This document shows, piece by piece, positions 22,911-33,137 of a stretch of DNA of 64,000 nt (position 1 is its first letter; each line of letters opens with the position of its first letter). Source of the stretch: Entonaema liquescens (Eukaryota > Ascomycota > Sordariomycetes > Xylariales > Xylariaceae); assembly GCA_902805475.1 (NCBI GenBank), contig CADCSX010000002.1, positions 3,348,001 to 3,412,000 on the forward strand, read 5' to 3'. The position numbers and the translations under genes are program-made. Under the pieces are notes generated by a model that ran no database searches, was not told the DNA's origin, and saw only the letters and a program-made list of their open reading frames with translations.

Positions 22911-23554
22911 GTTTTTCGAGGCTATACAATCATTTATATGGGCGATTTGACTAGGAACGAAGTTGCTGGCTGGTAGCTACTTTATATAGCCTCTTGAAAA
23001 GGTCGTTGGGGGATCATCGCAGATCATGCGACGCGGCAGAGCGGAAAACGGAGAGGGGAAGACATCATTATGCTGATGATTACTTAGGGCCTATTTATAC
23101 TCCCTCCTATGCAACTCGAAACTCTTATAGCCTTGAGTGATTTTGTGGAATTATTATCAGTACCTAGATTGTAGGCAAAGGTGTATAATTTATATAAAAG
23201 GCTCTACGGACGCAAGCTTACTATTGATTTTACACTTAGCCCCCTATTTTACCCCTTTTTGATTTGCTTAAATCACGTAAATTGACTAGCCTTCTAGACT
23301 TCAAGCTTTGAAAAGACATTCAAAGAGTGACCCTGATATTGTTGATTCGGAGGCTGATTGACAATGGACTAGTCTCAATTAATATCAGTCTCTATGTTAG
23401 TATTTCCCTGTCTTTGTTTAGAGTCTGCACATCTAAATCCGAGCTCAATATTAACTTCTTATAATGAAGCACGTATATTACGTCTATATCATTCCCGATG
23501 CATGTATAATCGCCCTTTGTAAGTAGGATAATGACCAACTATAGATTGACTTGA
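22911..23554. other. intergenic region between hypothetical and amidoligase genes
   Basis: A 644-bp AT-rich gap with no gene; the promoter of the 268-aa protein is expected here. Confidence 0.45.
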
Positions 23555-25093
23555 CTACGAACCCCGCCCTCGTCGAAGGAAAAAAGAAATCATCCTTTTC
23601 CTCGCAGTATCCGGCGTTGTTTCGGCCTGCTGTTGAGATTGTGCACGTTGAGATGAGAACAGGGTAGATAACCAAGTTACAGACCTGTTCAAACGAGAGC
23701 GAATCATCATTGGCTTGCGAAACCTAACGGGGTTCTCGCTTACAAGCCTCAGTCCGCGATGCTTGATTATCTGCTTTTGAATAACTTTTGCTTCGTCGTT
23801 TAGCTCTACTTCCGATAGTAGATCAAAAACGTCATACCATGTCGGGTGGGCTTCAGCAAATATAAAATCTGATATCAACTGCCATAGAGCGTTAATGTTA
23901 ATTTTGGACGCGAAGTCACATAAGCCTACAGCGATTTTTGCATGCGCGACAACTTCATCAGGATCTACCGTGCCAGCAGGTTGCCGGAATTCAATAGTTC
24001 GCTTAGTTTGCGGTGCAGGAAGTGGCCAATCTCCAAATAACTGTACCGCACCATACGTATCCAAGCCGTAAGCCGCGAAGTTGTAGGCACTACGGGGGAA
24101 TTGCCGGTGTCCCATCAAGAACGATATTACTGGGGCATTTGGCGCAGACAGGAGCTCCTGCGCGCCAATCGCGATAGCTAGTGAATCATCTACCTGCCGC
24201 CCTGGTAGGTACTCTCCTTCTGCCTCAATATTGCCGTGAACGAAGTAATCCTTATTAAACTTATAGCCCTCTAGAGTACCTCGTTTAAAGGGAGAGTCGG
24301 GGGGAGAGACTTTCTTAATCACGGGCTCGGGTTCCTGATTCCTGGATTCAGATCTCTGCGCTTGTCCAGAGGCCCATTGACCTGGTCCCTCCTCATAATG
24401 TCCCTCGTCAAAATTAAGCCGGAGCTTCCTAGATGCCTCCGCGTTCGATATCCCGTGTGCTAAGGTACTATAGTGTCGATTACTCGGATATAAATTTATA
24501 TCTCCTTCTCGACGATGAGGTGGATGCATCTGCGTCAGTATTGGGTCAGCAGCATAAAGAAAAGCAGAAATCCGGCGCAGATGAGTGATGGGTATCCAAT
24601 CTTTGCCTCTTCCATAGTGGATATGCAAGCCAGCCGACTTCGGGGCGAATATCCAGAAATTATTAGAAAGCGCTGTGAGGACATGATGAACCTCGGCGTA
24701 GGACTTATCAGTAGCGAAGAATGCTGGCGATCTGATTTCTAGGTCCTGCCAATAAAATCCAGCCATATCCCCGTCGAGGCCAGTGTCCCTGACGCTATAA
24801 TCTCTACCAATACTCCAGTCCATAAACCTACTTAAATGCCTCGCATTTGCGTCGTTCAACTCTATGAGATTGGTAATAACGTGATCTCCTTCAAGCCCTT
24901 CTACGGCAGCATCGATGACTTGCTGTACCCGGTTTCGGACGATCTCTGCCATTATTTGACCGGGTTCAAGCTCTATTGGCTTGCCCTTGGATGATCTAAA
25001 CATTTTCGGTATCTGCAGTGTTGGGCCTGCCCGCCTAACGCCGATTAGAAATTCCACTTCCACCCCAAAACTACTTTTGATATCATCTGACAT
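23555..25093 (-). CDS. putative amidoligase (Amidoligase_2-like, 512 aa)
   Basis: Intact single-exon frame. The start is set at the ATG at 25093 (MSDDIKSSFGVEVEF), because the longer frame would need a TTG. Family features of the glutamine-synthetase/COOH-NH2-ligase-fold amidoligases are visible: the N-terminal strand FGVEVEFLIG with two metal-type glutamates (about residues 12-14), the strand WQDLEIRSPAFF, the strand GLHIHYGRGK with His residues, the MGHRQFPRSAYNFAAYGLD segment and the late strand KRTIEFRQPAGT. Such enzymes are predicted to form amide bonds between carboxyl and amino groups using ATP. In filamentous fungi they are numerous and of unknown substrate. The middle (about 245-300) is Ser/Glu/Pro rich and likely disordered. 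Confidence 0.88.
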   Translation of the reverse strand: MSDDIKSSFGVEVEFLIGVRRAGPTLQIPKMFRSSKGKPIELEPGQIMAEIVRNRVQQVIDAAVEGLEGDHVITNLIELNDANARHLSRFMDWSIGRDYSVRDTGLDGDMAGFYWQDLEIRSPAFFATDKSYAEVHHVLTALSNNFWIFAPKSAGLHIHYGRGKDWIPITHLRRISAFLYAADPILTQMHPPHRREGDINLYPSNRHYSTLAHGISNAEASRKLRLNFDEGHYEEGPGQWASGQAQRSESRNQEPEPVIKKVSPPDSPFKRGTLEGYKFNKDYFVHGNIEAEGEYLPGRQVDDSLAIAIGAQELLSAPNAPVISFLMGHRQFPRSAYNFAAYGLDTYGAVQLFGDWPLPAPQTKRTIEFRQPAGTVDPDEVVAHAKIAVGLCDFASKININALWQLISDFIFAEAHPTWYDVFDLLSEVELNDEAKVIQKQIIKHRGLRLVSENPVRFRKPMMIRSRLNRSVTWLSTLFSSQRAQSQQQAETTPDTARKRMISFFLRRGRGS

Positions 25094-25990
25094 TACTTCG
25101 ACTTGGCCAAATGACGAGATTTCAATTTTAGGTGATCTTGGTTGAATTCGTACACAAATTTCTAATTTGATATCAACAGATATATGAGCCTCCCGTTTAT
25201 GAGTGCACAATACTCTGACGATTTTATTTCAGGGGAATGCTGGCTTATAAAAGTCTCCTAGTACATAAGCTAAACAATGTTTCATCTATTGTTGTTTAGT
25301 GAACAATTATTCTGCTCTTAAACGCGATCTTTTGGCATTCTCCTCTGTTGTGTTTGTAATAGGGAAACTTGCTTATATTGGAACACTTTTCATTTTAGAC
25401 TATCGTATGGCTCATGGTATGGATAAAGTAACTACCTAGGTATGTAAACTAGATGGTGCAGTAAGATAATCATTACTGCAATACTAGGCCCAGATAAGCC
25501 CCATACATGACTGGTCTAAGGCATGATGACGGATTACTATCTATGGTATGAAAAACACCTAAGGGTATGGGATAGGGGATATTGGGAACTCATACACCTT
25601 AAGTAGTAATAAGGAGCGGGTTCACTACCAGCCATAAAAGTGCATATCAAACACCCACTTTATTCGAAGTCGAACATCCTCTTTATTGGCCTCAAACCCT
25701 TATCACTATGTGCTTGATTGTGTCATGACTCCTGAAGAGTGAGATTATTTCAATATTTGCGAAGTTGAATATAGGTAAATATCTAATATAAAATAGTAGG
25801 CCATAGCAATGCGTTATGCCAGTTATAATATAAGTCAACCCTGAATAATAAAACGCCTACGCTCACCAATCAATCATAAAAGGAATGTGAAAATGAAAGA
25901 AATAGGAGCAAATTGCTCCCACGAACTACCCGCTCCCCTAATCTGCAACGCGCTCTTGATTTAACTCGAACATAGCTGCACCAAGTGCCG
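25094..25990. other. intergenic region, no gene seen
   Basis: Holds the amidoligase promoter side and the 3' flank of the zinc-ribbon gene. ACTACCTAGGTATGT at about 25,430 is one copy of the recurrent palindromic motif. Confidence 0.45.
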
Positions 25991-26454
25991 CTAATGCCAC
26001 TCGATTAACTTGTCGTCTGGAGCCCAGGTCAAATGAAGGTCTTGTCTATGTTCGCGGTCTCGCTGCTTATTGCTCTTTTTGGGAGCCGCGGTTGACCGCA
26101 GTGCCGTGCAATCGTGACAGTAATTCCCATAGTATATCTGGCGTCGTCGGCAACCATGACACATATAGATGGGAGGAGCGGTAGTGCGCCAGTATGACTC
26201 AGGTGCATGATGCGAGTTGTGCTTAGGTTTTGCGTTGGGGCCGATTTTGACGGTACGAAACGTAAAGTTGAGCCTGGTGCATTGTATATAACCGCGTTGC
26301 TCTGCTTGAGTGATCTTTCGTGAACAACCATTTTCCCTTCATTTACTATGTATTGTGTCGGATATTGACTGTGACGTGTCTCCCTTGTGAAACGGTTGGC
26401 CAAATCGCGGGCCTGATTGTAGCTGTCATGGTGGTGATCATAGTAATGAGCCAT
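25991..26454 (-). CDS. small zinc-ribbon-like protein, frame broken by one base (about 154 aa)
   Basis: The ATG frame from 26454 is coding-like up to about SNAVIYNAPGST. It then becomes meaningless and stops at 26029. The neighbouring frame continues with FRTVKIGPNAKPKHNSHHAP, then a CxxC-x13-CxxC zinc-ribbon-like pattern (MCHGCRRRQ ... NYCHDC), then a basic tail and WAPDDKLIEWH, ending at the stop 25991-25993. One T missing on the coding strand (run 26264-26266) reconnects both halves. The N-terminus is His/Tyr rich. Function is unknown; a nucleic-acid or protein-binding zinc knuckle is plausible. I treat it as one gene with a single-base error or lesion. Confidence 0.6.
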
Positions 26455-28273
26455 GATGGGGTTGTGCGTTCCAGGCTGGAACTTTTCTATTTTATCCGAG
26501 AAAATTGATAATTCGTATCGACTAACACTATGATGTTCTATGAAGTTGTGAGGGGATTGAGAAAGAGGAGAGAAATAACGGTACCAACATTCAGGCTCCC
26601 GATTAATCTAGTTTATATTTATACCTAGGAGTAATATCCTGATTGTCGCACAATACGCACAATACCTTAGGGTACTTACATGACGTCGAATAGAAAATAG
26701 GTGCAAGCATCAATATCACAGTTCTCCAATGGCACGTGCCAAAATAGTCTTCGCCGCGGGGCGAAGCAACGGAGTGTCAGCTTAAATCGCCCCCTTAATT
26801 GGTCGAATTAGGGGAATAATTGTTTTAGTTCCTCGCTCAGTGACGGAAGCCTGATGTAGATGCATGGGAAAATAGTTTGGTATATACTTGAGCACTCATC
26901 GGTGAGGCTGTCTATGCTGCCACGAGCGAACACGTAATACATTAAGGAGACATGACCGCACCGGGCAATGCCGTCTGACCATAAGATCTAGGACTTCTTG
27001 TTACTAGAACATGTTTGCATATTATCCGATGCTTGTGCGGCTGAAATCTTTTGATTTGAGCCACTTGTAAGAAGGGATCTAGAACTTTTAAGTGTACCTA
27101 TGTTCCGACGAAGCATTCATATGATGTAGCAAACAACGAGAAGTTGCAGATTGCGGCCGCGAAGACCAATGATACTCTTCCAAAACATAAATAAACAGCG
27201 GCAGAATAACTGCTGGTGCTTTACTTTTTGGGATGCGACAAGCTCTATACGACCACCTCTCCAATGTGAATAAACAGCGATTATCCACAGCCTCACTTAA
27301 TATACCAGCTATTCCCTTGGTTGAAGCTGAACGCCCGAATGGCGTATTGAAGCGCATCAAGCCAATACTGGTAAGGAAACCTGGTATTGTCTTCCCATAT
27401 GCTTGAATGGGTTGTTGCTGTTGTGTTCACCCCTACGAAGAGAAACTTGTCGAGGTATAAATACTTTTTTTGGACTGCAGAATATGACAACAGAAGATGG
27501 GCGGTAGACTAGGAACAGCAGATTTATGTATTGGACGCAAGTGAAACGTTACAACCCGAGAGGAGAGATCCTCCGGGAGTATCAGGACAAAATAACTAGG
27601 AACTAGTTTGACTCGGGCCGTGGATATATAGGATTTATACCGGCGCGACACCGGGAGATTGTCTAATATGCATGTTGGCTGCGATGCGTTCGGCGCCCCG
27701 CATAGAGGTGTCCAAAGATGCGACCCGAACACACCACTGTTAAGCGCCCTGAGTAATTGGAACCATAGGATGATGGCTCTACCATCACTTTCCACCATAT
27801 TCTTTCTCTGGCTGCCTCTCCATCATAAGTTGCTAAATCGTTCACCATCCATGTAAATTTGTCGCATGGTTCCTGATACACACATCGTAAGGCCTCCCAT
27901 GGCCAGGGAGTTTAGAAGGGTAGCATTCAAAAACAAAATACTACAGTGATTGGCAAATGAGGTACTGAAATAGATTACGAAGTCCTATTTCTTCGAGCTA
28001 GCTTTTCATAGTTAACTGTATCCAAGCCACCAATACTAATCTTTAGTTATAAAATGGATATGCATCAACAACTTAGAGTCAATCAATTTAATTAGCAACT
28101 GTGATTTGATATAAGCAAATTCCGCCACTTGGCTCAAGATCAAAAGTGAATACCCCTCCGCATGTACGAAATCCTGTAACATTTCATTTTACACCCTCAA
28201 CGCCAACTTTTCATTTACTTCTGATATACTCGCCACCCACAGAACTGCCAACTTAGGTACTGGTTCAAAAGAA
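26455..28273. other. 1.8-kb region with possible degraded coding remnants
   Basis: Between 27,088 and 27,881 on the minus strand several overlapping frames have partly protein-like character (for example FTWMVNDLATYDGEAARERI near 27,850 and TKGIAGILSEAVDNRCLFTL near 27,290). They lack a common start, clean splice signals or a known family. They may be a decayed gene. The rest holds no gene that I can see. Confidence 0.3.
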
Positions 28274-30480
28274 ATGATGAGCTCTCCACACGAAGCATCT
28301 CCAGAATACAACGAATATAACGAATATGATCCGTATGAAGTTGCGTTAGCTAGACTCAACTCAATTCAATCAGCGTACCTCAAGAGGCAACGGGATGCAA
28401 GGTCAACATTTGATTATAGCCGTATTGCCCGCCAAGAGGATATCAAGGAGCGTCAGCGGGAAGTTCAATCACTCCAAGAGGAACTACAGAGGAAGCAGAC
28501 CGAGTTGAAGAAAAAGGAACAAGAACTCCAGGAAGAAGAGGATAAGTTCCACGCACTTTTAAAAATAGAAAAGCAAGAGCGCAAAAGAAAGCTTGAGCCT
28601 TATCTAAGGATTGCGTCTGTAAGTAGAGCGGTGATTTCCTAAGAGTTGCGCTGCTCAGATAGAAAATATAGCGGCTAACTCGCAACAGACACCAGCACCA
28701 GTAGACCAAGGCGAGCGAGAATTATCTGACGTGACAAGAGGACGGACAGAAACTACTTCACCAAAACAGGGAAGCGAAAATATTTGGCACCAGCTCGCAG
28801 AACCTATTGTGATCGATTCAGAAGAAGTCTCCGACGAGGAATGGGGCCGTCCACTTACAACATCTGGTATTTCACCAAGCAAACGGCCTAGGCTATCCGA
28901 AGTTGGTCAGTCCCTGAGACTAGCAAACAACTCTGTTACTAGTACCCTATAAGGTCTAGGTTGAACAGGCTAATGATTTACTAGAAGGTCCAGATGTAAA
29001 CCCAAGTTCGAAGCAACAAAACCAGAAGCGACAGCGAGTGCGAACTGGGAACTCTTCAGAAGTCGGCGAATCTTCAAGTACAGCTCGGATTAACAAAGGC
29101 CGTAATGAAGAGCGAGCCACTATTGTTGTCAATCCATCAACTACAATATCCAGAAGACGTATCCAAAGAAAAAGGAAAAACAGAGTGACTTTTAGAGGCA
29201 TTACTGATCCTATCGTCGGGGAAGTCTATAAGGTCCAGCTAAGCCCCTTTAAAGGCGACTATGCTGCAGTCCTCCTGCCCATCGGTGATTTTAACGCAAT
29301 AGGCATCTCGAAGTCACTCCACGAGACAACTCTTTCAAGATTCATCCCGTCCTGCTACATATATAACAAGTCAAATAAGGAGATACTAGGTTGGGAGAAA
29401 GACTACGATGACGGCGGGTCTAAAGTGACCGATCGGAAATTCCCATTTATGTCTTTCAAAGGTGTTAAATGGGATAAGATACAATTAGAAGGGGAATTCT
29501 CTCCTGTCGGCGCAACATATGCTTGGGTCCCCGCCAAGTCCATCAGAACTTTCGATCTCAATGGCCCCTTATCCTCCATAATACCAGGATACCTTAGTGC
29601 GAAAAGGTTCAGTGCTCGACTGAAACTAATAAAAGAAAAACGGATTAACACGAAGCAACAAGTCGACGACGAGAATGAGGGCTCATCTGCTCCTACGATG
29701 GAACTAGACGAACCACCTGCACAGACGCCTGGGGTCGGGGGACAAGATATTGGAAGTAGTCAAACACAGGGGAACACGCAGGTATTAACACTTCGATATT
29801 CCGAGGCTAGTCAGACGCCTCGTCAAAGTCAAACTGTTGAGGTGCAAGAGAGTATTACTTGCAACATACCCGAGCCCCGTCCGAACTCCCAGTCCGAAAG
29901 GACTAACCCCAAATTTCATAGCTTCGAATCAATTTACCGCGAAACATCATCTGAAGCATCCCCCGACGGCGCACTTACTGATGACGACCCAGATCACGAT
30001 TTAATCGGCAATCTCTTTTCAGATTCGCCGACTGAGCAGATAGGAGAGGCTTCCAGTAGCAACGATGCTGGAGATGCTCGACATAGTAACTCGATCGAAC
30101 CTCCAACTATTACTTCCGAGGAACGGTCTGCTGCAGAGTTGCCATATGTTGCCCGCGCAATAAGGCGTCCCTGGTCAGAAGATAGTAGTCGCGAGCCTGG
30201 TGATCAGAATCGTTCCTTAACAAAGGAACCGGAACCCACGTCCTCCACAGATGCACAAACTTATTACGCTAACCTGAGAAGGTATGTCAACCAGCACGAG
30301 AACCAGCACAATAATTATACGACCAGTCATCCGCCTTTTACTACAGAAGCATTACCTCGGGAGTCATTGCAGGACACGCCTCGTAACGACGAATCTGCAC
30401 CACTACCCGATCCCCACATACAAAATACAGCTTCGACAGCACTTTCATATTTCAATACTATATATAAAAGGAGAATATAA
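28274..30480 (+). CDS. hypothetical coiled-coil protein (685 aa, 3 exons)
   Basis: Exons 28274..28618, 28689..28905 and 28985..30480 give 686 whole codons. Intron 1 (70 nt) has GTAAGT, GCTAACT and CAACAG. Intron 2 (79 nt) has GTCAGT, GCTAATG and ACTAG. Residues about 45-105 form a strong coiled coil (QREVQSLQEELQRKQTELKK and onwards). A basic, Ser-rich segment follows with SRRRIQRKRKNRV (about 225-240), which could be a nuclear localisation signal. A compact domain (about 240-370) begins VTFRGITDPIVGEVYKVQLS and includes FKGDYAAVLLPIGDFNAIG and FMSFKGVKWDKIQLEGEFSP. The C-terminal 300 residues are Ser/Glu/Pro rich and disordered. I do not recognise the family. A coiled-coil, nuclear, possibly chromatin-associated protein is a guess. 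Confidence 0.72.
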
Positions 30481-31368
30481 CTACTTATTTATATATATAT
30501 TGAACACGTACATCTATTTCAGTCTCTGTCTAAAATCTTTCATCGAAGCTCATAGCTTGTTGGTCTTCGTCGCAAAGTTGTATATTGTTAGAGATAATGT
30601 CCATTCGTAGTCTGCCACCGCACTCTGGAAATGTTAAATATTAAACGACTAAAAAGTATTGACGTATCGAAGGATTGAGTGGTTGGGTACACCTCGACTC
30701 CTTGGCTAAAGGCTTTTAGTTGATACACTCATCAAGGTATCTTATAAGAGGTAGATGTTAAACTCCCACCTGTTTCAAGAAGCAGTTAAGTCGATGCACA
30801 ACTACGTCTAAATCCACCAAAATAAAACTGAAAGATCAATCCACGTAGAACTAAGATCATGTTCAACTTCAATTTAATACTCCATCGTTATGCAATATCA
30901 TATGACCCTCGTTACCCCTGAGTCTTTCAGTCTACCTAGCAGCGCATCATATGCCTTTTAACACCTACCGACTTATTTTGCAGAACTGAGCACTGTAAAC
31001 AGCATGTAGTATGACTTCAGAAGATTCCTCACAATATTGACGGTCATATTCTTTGATAGGCAGCTGACTTCTTTGTTAGGACAGATATCACAACAATGCT
31101 AGTGTTTCTATGGTAGGGTTGCTAGGGAAGAGCACACACGCTTATCGCGTGCACGTATTTAAATTAATTATGCCTACACCTACCTTCCTCATTTTTGATA
31201 AATGTTTTCTTTTAAATTTTCCGGCATCGCATCCCACTCTCTCTGCATTCATTCCAAACACCGGACTCGCGTCTCGACTGCGCAGCCAAGTGGCCCATTC
31301 CCGTTAATGATTTCGCGACCATACCCCTATTAGGCCAAAATCAACGCGTTATTATTCAACCTTTCATC
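30481..31368. other. intergenic region, no gene seen
   Basis: AT-rich gap between two plus-strand genes. Short frames run into it but lack family features. Confidence 0.45.
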
Positions 31369-32793
31369 ATGGATCAGCAGGAAAGTAACTCGGCGGGTCA
31401 AGCAACCAGTCGCGGCGCTGGCGATGGACTCGACGCCGTCTGTGGTACCGAAGGCGAATGGATTATAGGAAAATCCTGGCGACCAAAGCTGCCCTTTGAC
31501 AAACTACGAATCGGCGGCGCAAACTCAGTCCCCAGTTATGCCAGGTGGGAACTCAGTGAATTCGTCAAGAATGTCGAAACGGAGGAGCCTATACAAGATC
31601 AGGAGCAGAACGATGATAAGAGCATCATCAAGTTCGTAGCAAGAGGGCACATAGATGCCATTCGATATGCAGTCCATGCGGCAAAAGCCAACAGTCTTTC
31701 AGCTCCCCCGCGCATTATCATGTTTACTGACGCATCGCATCAGCACAGATCGAGTATTGTCGGCGCTGGTATTACTTACAAGCGTACATATGGTCACGAC
31801 CACGACTGGGTCGACGCGGCCTACGGATCAAAAGGAATTTCCGATTTCCTAGACATTGAAGCAATAGCGCTGCACCGGGGTCTATGGATAGCGTATTACG
31901 AGGTAATGTGTTGGATTGGACGAAGTCCAAGTCCCGCTTATGGCAAACGCCCTACGCCGCCCAAGGTAATCATCATCACCGATGGTCTTACCGGAATCCA
32001 GTTCTTACATTACAGTTATTGCCGCTCCATGCTGGAATTCAAACAGCCCGATGAACCCCTGATCTACGAACATGTAGCTTGTCCACTTGGAAAACTTGTG
32101 AACCTAGGCTGCAGAGTGGAAGTCCACTGGACGCCAGGACACGTCGGTATTGAAGGAAACTGCCGAGCTGATACTCTAGCTACTATAGGAGCCAACTATG
32201 CAGCAGATTACTCCCGCTTAACTGGCCTTGATATCACAGATTTGATGCTCCCCTTCTCAGGCCCCGTACTAGGTGCAGAGGCAAGAAAGGCTTGCACGTT
32301 TCACCCTGGAAACCCCATGAATGACCTGATCCATTGGCACAAGGAAGAAACGAGACAAGCTATTAAAGGTGCAATGGGTTTTCACTTAGGGAAATCGACT
32401 GCGGTTAGTATCTACCTAGCTATTATAACATTATGAAATCGTGGCTAATTCGAACAGGACCTTACGACAATATCACACCGAACGCGAGGATTCAAAAAGG
32501 TCACTGCTATTAAACCTAAAACGCTTAACAAGGTTATCAAGAAGAAGTCACCTAAGGAGAAGCACAAGACAGTGATAAAGAAGCTGGCGGATATTCTCGA
32601 AAGAGTGGGGGGGTTGTTCGAGAAAGCATCTACCCCTAAGAACGACCAGAACAGTAGTGCCCGTCAAGCGGAAAGAAAGGCAGAAGATAATATCGATACC
32701 AACAACTTGCCCTCTGAACACAAGAGAGACACTAATAGGCGCATTACGCAATATTTCAAGTGGGTTGCCTACTCATGGTACTGGAGGTACTAG
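31369..32793 (+). CDS. RNase H-domain protein (about 456 aa, 2 exons)
   Basis: Exons 31369..32403 and 32458..32793 join in phase 0 (GTTAGT, GGCTAATTCG, AACAG; 54 nt). Residues about 110-280 form a type-1 RNase H fold with all acidic positions visible: D in IIMFTDASH, E in FLDIEAIALHRG, D in VIIITDGLTG, and the last D in GNCRADTLA after HWTPGHVGIEGN. RNase H1-like enzymes cleave RNA in RNA:DNA hybrids. No reverse transcriptase or hybrid-binding domain is attached, as in many orphan fungal RNase H genes probably derived from retroelements. The C-terminal exon is Lys rich (KVIKKKSPKEKHK), possibly nucleic acid binding. The stop at 32793 may be premature: a coding-like frame (SSDPELPNPRRNIASRISDM) continues to about 32,938 after an unresolved junction. 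Confidence 0.82.
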
Positions 32794-33137
32794 GCAAAGT
32801 TAACGGTTAAGCAGGAGGCTATAACTACGATTTTTGGAATCAGATCAAGATCCAAGTAGTGATCCAGAACTACCCAATCCTAGAAGAAATATTGCCAGCC
32901 GAATCTCAGACATGCTACGATCCCACATCGCACCTTAGCAAAAATTAAAGCCAGTCAGCAAAGCAAGCTATACAACAGCCAATCGTATTAATACAATGAT
33001 TCAGAAGAGGTAAATACATTGAAACCCCGGCCAAACGTCTAGCCTTTATCAAATTTCAAGTGCTTGGTCAGGAGACTAATATTCTAAAAGGGGGATAAAA
33101 CCAATCATAACAACAACAACCAGTTTCATCGCGATGT
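32794..33137. other. convergent gap, possibly with last exon of RNase H gene
   Basis: Contains the plus-strand coding-like stretch ending at the TAG near 32,937, which I could not splice cleanly to the upstream exon. Otherwise no gene is seen. Confidence 0.35.

Noticed and set aside
22104..25093. Peptide natural-product cluster around the amidoligase
   Set aside because: No precursor peptide, tailoring enzyme set or transporter is adjacent, so I do not claim a cluster.
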